From assembly GCA_000209515.2 (NCBI GenBank), contig AEVK01000060.1:1-44199 (forward strand): a stretch of 44,199 bases of DNA. Reading direction: 5' to 3'. A model generated the notes under the pieces. The model ran no database searches and was not told the origin of the DNA. It saw only the letters and a list, made by a program, of their open reading frames with translations. Of the stretch, positions 1 to 7,968 are shown one piece after another. The DNA comes from a gamma proteobacterium IMCC1989 (GTDB lineage Bacteria; Pseudomonadota; Gammaproteobacteria; Pseudomonadales; Cellvibrionaceae). How positions within the stretch are numbered: the first letter of the stretch is position 1; each line of letters begins with the position of its first letter. The position numbers were made by a program, and so were the translations under genes.

Positions 1-1
1 T

Positions 2-964
2 TTAAACGGCAGCTTAGAATCACCCGGCGGTTTGTTTTATTATATTTTTCATATAGGTATTGAGACGGGCATATTCCCATTAATGATTTTTATGGGGGTA
101 GGAGCAATGACTGACTTTGGGCCACTATTAGCCAACCCTAAAATGCTATTATTGGGAGCTGCAGCACAGTTTGGTATTTTTGCGACGGTTATTGGTGCGG
201 TTGCGTTAACACAAACAGGATTAGTGGATTACAGCTTAGCGCAAGCAGCAGCGATTGGCATTATTGGTGGCGCCGATGGCCCGACGTCTATTTTTGTTTC
301 CAGCCAACTCGCGCCTGAATTACTCGGTGCGATTGCCGTAGCCGCCTACTCTTATATGGCACTCGTCCCACTCATTCAGCCACCGATTATGCGTGCTTTC
401 ACTAATGAAGAGGAACGCAAAATTGTGATGCGACAGTTACGCACAGTATCTAAAACAGAAAAAATTTGCTTCCCTATTATTCTGGTGGTACTTGTCGCTT
501 TAATTCTTCCAAGTGCCGCTCCTCTGTTAGGCATGTTTTGTTTTGGTAATTTAATGAAAGAGTCTGGTGTCGTAGATCGTTTAACCGATACAGTACAAAA
601 TGCACTAATCAATATTGTGACGATTTTATTAGGGCTAGGGGTTGGCGCTAAATTAAGTTCAGACTCATTCTTAAACTTCGAAACGGTTGGTATTTTATTA
701 CTAGGCCTAGCCGCATTCTGTATAGGCACTATGTCTGGTGTATTAATGGCAAAGTTAATGAACGTATTTTCTGAAAATAAAATCAACCCACTCATTGGTT
801 CTGCGGGTGTATCGGCTGTCCCGATGGCTGCACGTGTCTCCAATAAAGTAGGCTTAGAATATAATAACCAGAACTTCTTATTAATGCATGCCATGGGGCC
901 CAATGTGGCTGGCGTTATTGGCTCGGCGGTTGCTGCCGGTGTCATGCTCAGCTATTTAAAATAA
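2..964 (+). CDS. oadB: Na+-translocating decarboxylase beta subunit, 5'-truncated
   Basis: Membrane subunit of a biotin-dependent oxaloacetate/methylmalonyl-CoA decarboxylase pump, which couples carboxybiotin decarboxylation to Na+ export. The reading frame is open to the left edge (it reads [10 protein letters not shown] before the first possible TTG at 32), so the start lies outside the window. About 320 codons remain of a family usually near 380-430. Visible family signatures are [11 protein letters not shown], the [10 protein letters not shown] segment whose Asp is the proposed Na+/H+ site, and a C-terminal [19 protein letters not shown] stretch, all within many hydrophobic helices. Alpha and gamma subunits would be expected just upstream. 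A strong hairpin terminator follows 28 bases after the stop. The family call is certain; the substrate (oxaloacetate or another acid) cannot be told from this subunit. Confidence 0.93.
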   Translation, partial: LNGSLESPGGLFYYIFHIGIETGIFPLMIFMGVGAMTDFGPLLANPKMLLLGAAAQFGIFATVIGAVALTQTGLVDYSLAQAAAIGIIGGADGPTSIFVSSQLAPELLGAIAVAAYSYMALVPLIQPPIMRAFTNEEERKIVMRQLRTVSKTEKICFPIILVVLVALILPSAAPLLGMFCFGNLMKESGVVDRLTDTVQNALINIVTILLGLGVGAKLSSDSFLNFETVGILLLGLAAFCIGTMSGVLMAKLMNVFSENKINPLIGSAGVSAVPMAARVSNKVGLEYNNQNFLLMHAMGPNVAGVIGSAVAAGVMLSYLK

Positions 965-991
965 GGCGAAGAATCTGTTTTTGAGTTACCA

Positions 992-1023
992 ACAAAAGGC
1001 CATTCGCTTGAATGGCCTTTTGT
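992..1023. terminator. Bidirectional rho-independent terminator
   Basis: A perfect 14-bp stem (992-1005 with 1010-1023) closes a 4-base GCTT loop. The stem begins ACAAAAGG and ends CCTTTTGT, so a T-rich tail is present on both strands. It separates the + strand oadB-like gene from the reverse-strand DUF3094 gene. Confidence 0.9.
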
Positions 1024-1083
1024 TATGCCGCGTTTATTATATCGCTAAATTATCTACTACTCTATTGATCTCACCGTACAAAA

Positions 1084-1266
1084 TCATACCACACCATGCC
1101 ACCAAGCAATGCCATAGCTAAATACACTTAACGCCATCATCACACAGACAATAATCCCCAATAACAACCACGGCCGAAACGGTTTTCTTTCTACTTGATG
1201 AATGGGAGAATTTAAGTAGCGATCTACCTTCTCTTGGTCTTCCGGTGTTAACTGTGTGTTATTCAT
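1084..1266 (-). CDS. DUF3094 small membrane protein
   Basis: A 60-residue protein of unknown function. The N-terminal half is polar and carries the family-like segments LTPEDQEKVDRYL and HQVERKPFRPW. One membrane helix follows at about residues 34-55 (LLLGIIVCVMMALSVFSYGI). The size and the order 'PEDQ... QVER.PFRPW - helix' match DUF3094 proteins of Pseudomonas and related gammaproteobacteria. It starts 12 bases after the stop of another small reverse-strand ORF (1279-1458), so the two may be co-transcribed. No function is known for the family. Confidence 0.85.
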   Translation of the reverse strand: MNNTQLTPEDQEKVDRYLNSPIHQVERKPFRPWLLLGIIVCVMMALSVFSYGIAWWHGVV

Positions 1267-1278
1267 TATTCTCTCACG

Positions 1279-1458
1279 TTAAAATTGAAGTGGCTCATAG
1301 TATGTCGAATCATATAACGAATCGTATAACGAGGAAACCAACGGATATGAACCAATGCAGCGACAAACAACCATAACGCGCTTATCGCCAACATGAGTGT
1401 AGCGGTCAAGCTTATCTAATTTTGCTTTACTATTGGCAGCCATCGTTAATGCTGTCAT
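1279..1458 (-). CDS. Possible 59-residue hypothetical protein
   Basis: A short reverse-strand frame begins ATG ACA GCA TTA at 1458 and ends TAA at 1279. A good ribosome site (GGAAGAG, about 5 bases before ATG) precedes it and it lies 12 bases upstream of the DUF3094 gene. The predicted product starts MTALTMAANSKAKLDKLDRY, has a Cys-Arg-Cys in the middle and is Tyr/Ser-rich at the end. A 12-bp tandem duplication inside it keeps the frame. I do not recognise it; the call rests on the ribosome site and spacing only. Confidence 0.45.
   Translation of the reverse strand: MTALTMAANSKAKLDKLDRYTHVGDKRVMVVCRCIGSYPLVSSLYDSLYDSTYYEPLQF
1306..1333. repeat. 12-bp tandem repeat, about 2.3 copies
   Basis: CGAATCATATAA is followed by CGAATCGTATAA and CGAG. 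It lies in the 3' part of the small ORF at 1279-1458, where a multiple of three leaves the frame open. Confidence 0.8.
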
Positions 1459-1493
1459 TTTATCTCTTCCTTTAGAAAGCCATTACAGTAAAT

Positions 1494-2537
1494 TTAAAAA
1501 CCTTCTAATACAATCTTGCCAATAGACTGACCCGACTCTATTTCTGCATGAGCCATTCTTAAATTCGCGGCGTTAATCAACCCTACATTTTTTCCTATCG
1601 TTGTCTGTAAATGATGTTGATCAATCAAATCAGCTACACGGTGTAATAAGTCACCCTGCTTTTGCATATCCTTGGTTTGAAACATCGAGTGGGTATACAT
1701 AAACTCCCAGTGCAAGGAGAGACTCTTTCGCTTCATTAAATTGATATTTACATTTTGTGGATCGTCAATTAAACCAATTTTTCCAAATGGTGCTAATAGT
1801 TCTGTATACATTTCAAAATAAGTGTCTGTGCCATTTAAGCTGGCAATGTGTGTCACCTGTCCTATGTTTAACTTCTCAATTTGAGGAGCGAATGGTTGTG
1901 TATGATTAATCACATAATGCGCGCCTAACTTTTTCACCCATGCCTGCGAACTTTCTCGCGATGCAGTCGCGATAATCTTGGCACCCGTCAGCGTAGCGGC
2001 CAGTTGTAACAAAATAGAACCAACTCCGCCTGCGGCTCCAACCACTAAAATGATATCGTCAGTTTTTTCTGTCGACTCTGGGCTTTGTTGCGTAATCGAC
2101 AAGCGCTCAAACAATAATTCCCACGCAGTAATGGCCGTTAATGGTAATGCCGCCGCTTCGGCATTCGATAAACTTTTAGGCTTTGCACCAACAATCCGTT
2201 CATCCACTAGTTGATATTCCGCATTACTCCCCTGTCGCGTTAAATCACCGGCATAATAAACCACATCACCCGGAGAAAAACGTGTTGCCCGCTCTCCGGC
2301 AGCAACCACTTCGCCCACAGCATCCCAACCAATCACCTTATACTCACCATTTTCAGCCGCAACATTTTGGCGAATTTTACAATCTACCGGATTCACGGCA
2401 ATCGCACTCACCTTAATTAATAAGTCATGTCCTTCGGCCGTTGGTTGAGGTAGCGATATGTCCACTAAAGCATCCGTCTCATTAATGGGTAGCGCATTAA
2501 TATACCCTACCGCCTTCATTGTATTGACCGCTCTCAT
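1494..2537 (-). CDS. MDR-family zinc-type alcohol dehydrogenase-like / quinone reductase
   Basis: A 347-residue medium-chain dehydrogenase/reductase using NAD(P)H. It has an N-terminal GroES-like fold (KVSAIAVNPVDCKIR, GWDAVGEVVAAG) and a Rossmann fold with VVGAAGGVGS at about residues 165-174. No catalytic-zinc or structural-zinc cysteine cluster is visible, so it is more likely a quinone or enone reductase than a true alcohol dehydrogenase. It resembles the 'adh_fam_1' subgroup beginning MKAVGY. I chose the ATG at 2537 because GAGG lies 8 bases upstream; two upstream in-frame starts lack that spacing, and an internal ATG before KAVGY is possible. The natural substrate is unknown. Confidence 0.88.
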   Translation of the reverse strand: MRAVNTMKAVGYINALPINETDALVDISLPQPTAEGHDLLIKVSAIAVNPVDCKIRQNVAAENGEYKVIGWDAVGEVVAAGERATRFSPGDVVYYAGDLTRQGSNAEYQLVDERIVGAKPKSLSNAEAAALPLTAITAWELLFERLSITQQSPESTEKTDDIILVVGAAGGVGSILLQLAATLTGAKIIATASRESSQAWVKKLGAHYVINHTQPFAPQIEKLNIGQVTHIASLNGTDTYFEMYTELLAPFGKIGLIDDPQNVNINLMKRKSLSLHWEFMYTHSMFQTKDMQKQGDLLHRVADLIDQHHLQTTIGKNVGLINAANLRMAHAEIESGQSIGKIVLEGF

Positions 2538-2569
2538 TATCATTTCCTCAACATTATAAAAAATACCCA

Positions 2570-3406
2570 ATAAGTAGGGTCAGATACAACTTTTATTATT
2601 TATTCGCAGCATTCTTGTTTTTTGGCTAGCTTTTTTTAAGGTCTTTTTGTTACGCTAGCCTTTCATTCTACAGTTATAGGGACATAACTATGGCACGTCT
2701 TCCTCGTTTTTGCCCATCGGGTCTTCCCCAGCACATCATTCAGCGTGGTAATAACCGTAGTATTTGTTTTGCAGATGATCAAGATTTTGCAGCCTATGCG
2801 CATTGGTTGTATGAATATTCTATTAAGTTTAAAGTCGATATCCATGCGTGGGTTTTTATGACCAATCATGTGCATTTATTAGCAACCCCTTCAACAGATG
2901 ATGGTATATCTTTAATGATGCAAGCCTTGGGGCGTCGTTATGTACAATACTTCAACTTTACTTATCAGCGTTCGGGTACGTTATGGGAAGGCCGTTATAA
3001 GTCTAGTGCTGTGGATACAGAAAACTATTTGTTACCGTTATATTGAATTAAATCCAGTGCGCGCAAATATGGTTAATGATCCTGCTGACTACCTATGGTC
3101 GAGTTACCGATGCAATGCGTTAGGTGTTGAGACATTACTATGCACACCTCATGAAGAGTATCTATCATTAGGAAAGACGTCTGATGATCGCCATAAGTGC
3201 TATCGAGAATTATTTTCTTATCAGATAGATGGCGAACTGCTCACTGATGTTAGAGAGGCTTTAAACAAAGGCCTTGCTTTAGGCAGTGAGCGATTTCGGG
3301 ATGAAGTTGAAGTACTATATGGTCGACGGGTGAAGCCGGGTAAAATGGGAAGGCCAAAAAGCATCCGTGCTTGAAAGTTGTGAAAGTTGTATCTGACCCC
3401 ACTTAT
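2570..3406 (+). mobile_element. RAYT-type element bounded by 24-bp inverted repeats
   Basis: A 24-bp sequence at 2570-2593 (core GGGTCAGATACAACTTT) recurs inverted at 3383-3406 with one mismatch. The repeats enclose the broken REP-associated transposase gene and nothing else. A 7-bp inverted repeat (GGCTAGC at 2624-2630, GCTAGCC at 2654-2660) lies between the left end and the gene. No target duplication was found, as expected for Y1 transposases. The element separates the oxidoreductase from the AT-rich operon. Confidence 0.75.
2690..3374 (+). pseudogene. REP-associated tyrosine transposase (Y1/HUH), frameshifted
   Basis: The N-terminal frame (2690-3046) begins MARLPRFCPSGLPQHIIQRG and holds the metal-binding HUH signature in WVFMTNHVHLL. 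It also has the region of the catalytic tyrosine, YVQYFNFTYQRSGTLWEGRY. It stops at 3046. The rest continues in another frame from about 3025: CYRYIELNPVRANMV, then PADYLWSSYRCNALG, to the stop at 3374. Intact relatives read YLLxCYRYIELNPVRA without a break. The junction fits loss of 8 bases between two TGTTA copies, leaving one. The element is probably no longer able to move unless complemented in trans. Confidence 0.88.
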
Positions 3407-3486
3407 CCCGTTCTGTGCTGTGGCAGACGATGCCCGCTATTTAGAACAAGAGTTTTTTATTGACTAGTTTAAGTTAGTGATTTTTA

Positions 3487-4548
3487 TTATTTTTCGCACT
3501 TTATTCTAAATACATATTTTACTGGATCAACTTTATCCTCAAGTTTAAATTCAAATTTGGATTGGTCACCTCGTTCAATTCCGGTTTTCGTAGGAATTTC
3601 TGTTAAACGACAGCCGTAATGTAATGCAGTTAAACTCTCTTTGCTCTCTGCTATATCCTTCAATGCGGCAAATTGAAAAACTGCCATTAGAACAGCCCAA
3701 CCAAGAAAAACATTTCTTGCAAACCTCTTCTTAAGGTCACCCAATAACTTTGATATGTAAGTAAAAAATAAATAACTAAGCACAGAAAATACAATTGCTA
3801 TAGCTCCCTTTAGGTATCCTATATAGGAATTTAGTTCGATATCATTATGTACATTGATCTGAGTTCCCATACCAGTAAATCCAACCATAACCAAATATTC
3901 TCCGAAAAGAACAATTGCAATAAAAACTAGAACTACAGTAATTGCTATAATATACCTTACGCCCTTATCAAATTCGTGGTACAACTTTATCCAAATATTG
4001 TCATTCTCATTTGTCTTTTTAGTTTCAGTTGAGCTTTCAGGCTTCCCTACCGCGCGTCTCATTGCATCAAATAAATAATTGTCAGAAAGAGAAATATTAT
4101 AATTCCTTTTTGATTCTTCACTCAGAATATCGGATCTCTCATTAATATTTTCACCTGCTTCCTCAATTAAATCTAAGCCTTTATAATAATTTGTCCCAAA
4201 AATAATTATGTAATAAAGCAGAATTATAGATAAGAAGAACCTTAATGAATCACCATCCGTAATTATTTTGGTACCGAATATGGCGCCAAACTCTACACCT
4301 GAAACGCCGGGAACCGGTAAATATAAAGCAGTACAAATAAAGCAAAATGTAATTAATAGTGCAGCACTACGCCTCATATTTTTTTGGGTAGAAATAACCT
4401 GCTGAACCAAATTATATACAGACAAGGAATGTGCTATTTTTTCTTCAATGTTAACTAGATATTGCTCGGATACATCTATCTGAGTAGGGTTTTGCAATTC
4501 ATCAGAAGGATCTGTTTGAGCGGGCTTGTTAATTTCTTCATCAGCCAT
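3487..4548 (-). CDS. Hypothetical five-helix membrane protein
   Basis: I do not recognise this 353-residue protein. It has an acidic soluble N-terminus (1-58), then hydrophobic segments at about 60-78, 101-119, 199-224, 246-267 and 278-296. A loop of about 80 polar residues lies between helices 2 and 3. A C-terminal domain of about 55 residues holds Cys313 and Cys351, which could pair if that end is periplasmic, as an odd number of helices with a cytosolic N-terminus would predict. Its ATG overlaps the stop of the methyltransferase gene by 8 bases (ATGGCTGA), indicating translational coupling and a joint role. It looks more AT-rich than the housekeeping genes around it, consistent with acquisition by transfer. 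Confidence 0.75.
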   Translation of the reverse strand: MADEEINKPAQTDPSDELQNPTQIDVSEQYLVNIEEKIAHSLSVYNLVQQVISTQKNMRRSAALLITFCFICTALYLPVPGVSGVEFGAIFGTKIITDGDSLRFFLSIILLYYIIIFGTNYYKGLDLIEEAGENINERSDILSEESKRNYNISLSDNYLFDAMRRAVGKPESSTETKKTNENDNIWIKLYHEFDKGVRYIIAITVVLVFIAIVLFGEYLVMVGFTGMGTQINVHNDIELNSYIGYLKGAIAIVFSVLSYLFFTYISKLLGDLKKRFARNVFLGWAVLMAVFQFAALKDIAESKESLTALHYGCRLTEIPTKTGIERGDQSKFEFKLEDKVDPVKYVFRIKCEK

Positions 4549-5797
4549 GTGACTTTCCTTTTTTTAAACGAAGGTGCATCGTATAAAAGCCACCATTTTC
4601 AAATATCATCTGGGATGCAGATAAATAATAAAACCACATTCTATAAAACCTTGCATCATATCCCTGACGCTGAATATCTTCCCAATCATCCTTAAAAGTT
4701 TCTTTCCAAGCTGCCAAAGTAGTTGCGTAATGCATGCCGCTATATTTAACAGATTTTTCTTCATCTAGATAAAACCCAACCGAAGAATATGCTTTTTCCA
4801 TTTCTGAAAATGCCGCAATGTAGGCTCCGGGGAAAATATATTTATCAATCCATCGCGAAGTAGTACTTGGACGAGGACGAACCAAAACTTGCATAACCAA
4901 TACTCCATCATCAGTAAGCGCAGAATACGCAGAATTAAAAAAATCCTCATGATGACCTTTTCCTACATGATCAAACATTTCCACACTAACAACACGATCA
5001 TATTGTTTTTGATATTTCTGACAATAATCACGATAATCCTGCAAACGATAATTAATATTGGTATTTTCAAATAAACCTTTTGATTTTTCTAAACAATAGT
5101 CAATTTGTTCTTCTGATAAAGAAATACCCGTCACTTCACTAGATTTCTCAGCAATCACACGAGACAACGCCCCCCAACCACAACCGATCTCCAAAACCTT
5201 AGATTTGGGTGAAAGGTCGAGCAATTCTACGAGTAGATTATTTTTACGACGTTGCGCACTATTCAATTGCTTCACATCAAATGCTTTAGAATCAAAAATA
5301 CCCGCTGAATAATTTAATTCTCCATCTAAAAATTGCTTATATAAAGCATTGCCCAAATCATAATGATGCGCAACATTATCTCTTGACGTTTCTGGTGAAT
5401 TATTCTGATTAAAAAGAAAGTCTTTTTGTTGTAGTCTACGCAAAAAGGAGGTAAAAAAACTTTCATCCCAAACTTGTAATGCCGCAAACAAAATATTATC
5501 AAGTGAACCTTCTAATACTCTCCATTCTTCATTCATGTAACCCTCACCGAAACAAAGATCACCATTACCTGTCATACAGGCTTTTGCAAATTGGGTTAAA
5601 TAACGACTATTTGTTTCAATCAAAAAATTTTGATGACGAAAAAATACGAGACCTTGTGGAGACGATTCAATCTGGACATTAGCTCGACCAGATAAAATTC
5701 TCATTGCTAACAGAGCTGTACGAAAGCCTAACTGCTGAAGAAGGGTTAAGGGGTTATTGTTATAAGCTTTTTCTGATTTTATTGAAATATCATGCAT
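4541..5797 (-). CDS. Cyclopropane-fatty-acyl-phospholipid synthase-like methyltransferase
   Basis: A 418-residue SAM-dependent methyltransferase of the CFA synthase family, which modifies double bonds of membrane lipids. It shows the N-terminal CFA region (GEGYMNEEW, residues 84-92), HHYDLGNALYKQFLD at 144-158, SAM motif I VLEIGCGWGA at 201-210 and a family-typical C-terminus (WIDKYIFPGAYI, FYRMWFYYLSASQMIF). Compared with E. coli Cfa as I remember it, residues around the active-site bicarbonate differ: YSC is YSA (163-165), MFEHVG is MFDHVG (274-279) and the LLH segment is VMQ (301-303), while the later Tyr (Y357) is kept. A changed substrate or chemistry is therefore possible. It is first in a two-gene unit with the membrane protein, and a 12-bp palindrome lies just upstream. 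Confidence 0.88.
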   Translation of the reverse strand: MHDISIKSEKAYNNNPLTLLQQLGFRTALLAMRILSGRANVQIESSPQGLVFFRHQNFLIETNSRYLTQFAKACMTGNGDLCFGEGYMNEEWRVLEGSLDNILFAALQVWDESFFTSFLRRLQQKDFLFNQNNSPETSRDNVAHHYDLGNALYKQFLDGELNYSAGIFDSKAFDVKQLNSAQRRKNNLLVELLDLSPKSKVLEIGCGWGALSRVIAEKSSEVTGISLSEEQIDYCLEKSKGLFENTNINYRLQDYRDYCQKYQKQYDRVVSVEMFDHVGKGHHEDFFNSAYSALTDDGVLVMQVLVRPRPSTTSRWIDKYIFPGAYIAAFSEMEKAYSSVGFYLDEEKSVKYSGMHYATTLAAWKETFKDDWEDIQRQGYDARFYRMWFYYLSASQMIFENGGFYTMHLRLKKGKSHG

Positions 5798-5812
5798 AAT
5801 TTTATTGTATTA

Positions 5813-5824
5813 ACCTAATTAGGT
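5813..5824. promoter_or_regulatory. 12-bp perfect palindrome, candidate operator
   Basis: ACCTAATTAGGT sits 15 bases upstream of the ATG of the CFA-like methyltransferase. A repressor bound here would cover the start region. No regulator is encoded nearby, so the role is a guess. Confidence 0.4.
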
Positions 5825-6163
5825 ACTGATGCAGCACGCTATATCATTTTATAAATAGGTCGAGAGCAAAGCGTTCTTTCCTGCCCCGCTTAACTAACCG
5901 AACAAGTCTGTCTCATAACCCACCTAAATTGGCTATGGGATAGGTTACACGATTAGCTATGGACGTTAACCTGTTGATTATAGCAATGCTACAACACCCG
6001 TCAACTCTATAATATTAGGAGAGTAACGAGAAACTACTTACAAAGCAATAGCTTACACGTAACGCCTAAAATTGCTTTTCATCGCGAAAACCACAAAAAC
6101 CATCTAATAGTTACTTAGTCGAACCTGAAAAAGCCTAAACCAACAACATAGGTTCTTGATAGT
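5825..6163. other. Intergenic stretch without a gene
   Basis: About 340 bases lie between the CFA-like gene start and the transposase end. It probably holds the CFA operon promoter and the left end of the insertion sequence. No open frame with a ribosome site was seen. Imperfect inverted AACCT/AGGTT at 6122-6153 may belong to the insertion sequence end, but I could not fix the boundary. Confidence 0.5.
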
Positions 6164-6184
6164 GTTGGATGTTTTTCATCCAAC
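6164..6184. terminator. Hairpin over the transposase stop codon
   Basis: GTTGGATG, a 5-base loop and CATCCAAC form a perfect 8-bp stem that includes the transposase stop codon. No long T-run follows in the transposase direction, so it may shield the element rather than end transcription. Confidence 0.5.
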
Positions 6185-7489
6185 TGATGATTTCGCGTAG
6201 TAATTTGACCATTTGGGGGGAGAAAAAAATAGTCTCATCCACTTTTTGAAGTTAAACGCCGCTGCCGCCATCAAAACGTTAATCTGATCGCCTACAAACC
6301 CTTTGAAGTAACTTCTATTGAGTCGATGGTCTGATTTCAAATGGCCAATGACAGGCTCTATTCCTGCGCGCTTTCTAAAACGTTTACGCATCAATGCTTT
6401 GTATTGACTGTCAGTATCCTTTGTCACCGCACTGGGTCGAATAATTCGCGTATCATTGATTTTACTTTTCCCTTTATAACCTCTATCGCATAAAGCCACT
6501 TCTGGCGAATGACCAATCATTCGTTTCATTTGCAGCAATACTTCGGGTAACGTATGCCCATCAAACTGATTGCTAGAAAATGCCATTGCACCGATAATTA
6601 TTTTTGAATCGCGTGTCGTCGTTATGGATACCTTGGTCCCAAATTCATAGCGTTTGTGGGCTTTGCCTTTACTCATACAATACACATGCGGCTCATGTAA
6701 ACTGTACAACTTATTTTTTCCACCGCGCTTTTGGCATAAACCTTTGTTGAAAAGGTCAAATTCCTTGATGTAACCATCTAGTGTATTAGTGGGTAGCTTA
6801 CGCTGTAATTCTCGTACCAATCGACCCGCTATAGTTCTTAGTCGCTTCACCGCTTTGCGCGCTTTTGCACGATTTTTTGGATGCCCCGCAAAGCGGCAAA
6901 TTAACTTTAACGCTTTAATTTCTTTCGCGTAGGTGCGTCGAAGCGGTAACTGATGGGTCTTAGCTATTTTCAAGCAACGCACAATAATTTTACGGTAGAG
7001 TTTTGCATCAGTAGGGAATGTAATATTTTTTTCTTGAACCGTCGTATCAATACACACTTCTTTTTCAAGGGCGTTCTCCCCATGAATAATAATGGATGAT
7101 GCCAGTATTTTTTCGAAGCCTTGCTCACCCATACGTTTTCTAAAATAAATTAAATCTGTAGGGTCGCAGGGCAATTTCCATTGAAATTCTATTTCACCAC
7201 AAAATAATTGTGCGTAAGGGTTTTGCACCCAATTCCGAACCAGCACTTCATCACTCACATTCTCAAGATGCTTAAGAATACATAAACCTACCATCAAACG
7301 TATGCGCTTCGCCGGGCGGCCATTGGCTGAATACAGCGGTGAGAATTCTGATTCAAAAAAGTCCCACGGTATTTTTTTGGCTAACTGCAGCGAGGGGTGT
7401 TTGGGGTTGAGCTGATCCATTAAGTTAGGCGCAAGAAAGCTCATTTGAGCTTGATTAGGCGGCGATTCAATCATGGTGGCAAGTCTCAT
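6176..7489 (-). CDS. IS5-family DDE transposase
   Basis: A 437-residue, apparently intact transposase. The N-terminal DUF772-type region is clear (NGRPAKRIRLMVGLCILKHL, residues 57-74; NPYAQLFCG, 90-98; LPCDPTDLIYFRKRMG, 106-121). The catalytic acids fit Asp148 (CIDTTVQEKN), Asp335 (VALCDRGYKG) and Glu378 (AGIEPVIGHLKSDHR). A basic insert of about 100 residues separates the first acid from the rest of the catalytic domain. Translation may begin at the ATG at 7489 or five codons later. An inverted repeat adjoins the 5' end. Terminal inverted repeats and target duplications could not be identified with certainty, so element limits are left open. Confidence 0.9.
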   Translation of the reverse strand: MRLATMIESPPNQAQMSFLAPNLMDQLNPKHPSLQLAKKIPWDFFESEFSPLYSANGRPAKRIRLMVGLCILKHLENVSDEVLVRNWVQNPYAQLFCGEIEFQWKLPCDPTDLIYFRKRMGEQGFEKILASSIIIHGENALEKEVCIDTTVQEKNITFPTDAKLYRKIIVRCLKIAKTHQLPLRRTYAKEIKALKLICRFAGHPKNRAKARKAVKRLRTIAGRLVRELQRKLPTNTLDGYIKEFDLFNKGLCQKRGGKNKLYSLHEPHVYCMSKGKAHKRYEFGTKVSITTTRDSKIIIGAMAFSSNQFDGHTLPEVLLQMKRMIGHSPEVALCDRGYKGKSKINDTRIIRPSAVTKDTDSQYKALMRKRFRKRAGIEPVIGHLKSDHRLNRSYFKGFVGDQINVLMAAAAFNFKKWMRLFFSPPKWSNYYAKSSVG

Positions 7490-7532
7490 TTCGACCAGTT
7501 TTTTATCAATATAGTGCTAAAACTGGTCGAAA
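7489..7532. repeat. 14-bp perfect inverted repeat at the transposase 5' end
   Basis: TTTCGACCAGTTTT (7489-7502) and AAAACTGGTCGAAA (7519-7532) flank a 16-base loop that starts at the transposase ATG. It could be a subterminal binding site for the transposase, a transcript structure limiting its translation, or part of the right end of the element. No good copy is visible at the other end. Confidence 0.7.
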
Positions 7533-7968
7533 TCATCTCACTTAATGCCGATTAACACCAATGAATTCAAATGGTTATCTGCTTTTCAGGGACGACTATT
7601 TAGCTAAACAAAAAGATGAAGCTTGGTGCTCTGATGTAAAAAACGGAAAAGCCGAAGGTATTTATATAGATGAGAAAATCAGAACGTATAAGAACTTTCG
7701 AGAAAAGAATAAGATTTGACCAGCCGTCAATAAAAACAAACGTATATTTATAGATGAAACAATATTCTCTATTGAATATCAACAATTATTGTTCGTCGAG
7801 CTTGAGCCGACACGCTACCAATCGAAACAAGTAAGGTCTCGGCTATGGTAGTTGACCGCTCTCACGCCAACATTCACGCTATACATCAAATATATTCCGA
7901 GACGTTTTTTTCAGAACGAGCCAAAAAAATTATAGTCAGTGTAATTTTGAAAAAATCACTTTAAAAAA
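7533..7968. other. 436-base gap with at most a gene remnant
   Basis: The gap contains a 52-codon frame at 7561-7719, which may be a fragment. Otherwise no convincing gene is seen. The part after 7790 has no notable open frame, and a promoter for anything nearby is not evident. Confidence 0.5.
7561..7719 (+). pseudogene. Possible gene remnant beside the insertion sequence
   Basis: A frame from ATG at 7561 to TGA at 7717-7719 would encode 52 residues. It reads like ordinary protein (GYLLFRDDYLAKQKDEAW, then EGIYIDEKIRTYKNFREK). No ribosome site precedes it. A stop lies in the same frame only six codons upstream, close to the end of the insertion sequence. It may be the surviving piece of a gene cut by the transposon. 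I do not recognise the family. Confidence 0.25.

Noticed and set aside
376-945. Long reverse-strand frame opposite the oadB-like gene
   Set aside because: Low-complexity product with no family resemblance; the + strand frame has clear family motifs.
2940-3374. Separate 144-residue gene
   Set aside because: Its first part has no transposase resemblance, and from about 3025 it is simply the second half of the frameshifted RAYT gene.
6110-7545. Exact insertion sequence boundaries with TCGA-type terminal repeats
   Set aside because: TCGAACC near 6119 and TCGACC on the opposite strand near 7530 match too weakly, and no target duplication was convincing.
7600-7785. 61-residue reverse-strand protein
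   Set aside because: Phe/Ile-rich frame from AT-rich DNA without a ribosome site or recognisable pattern.
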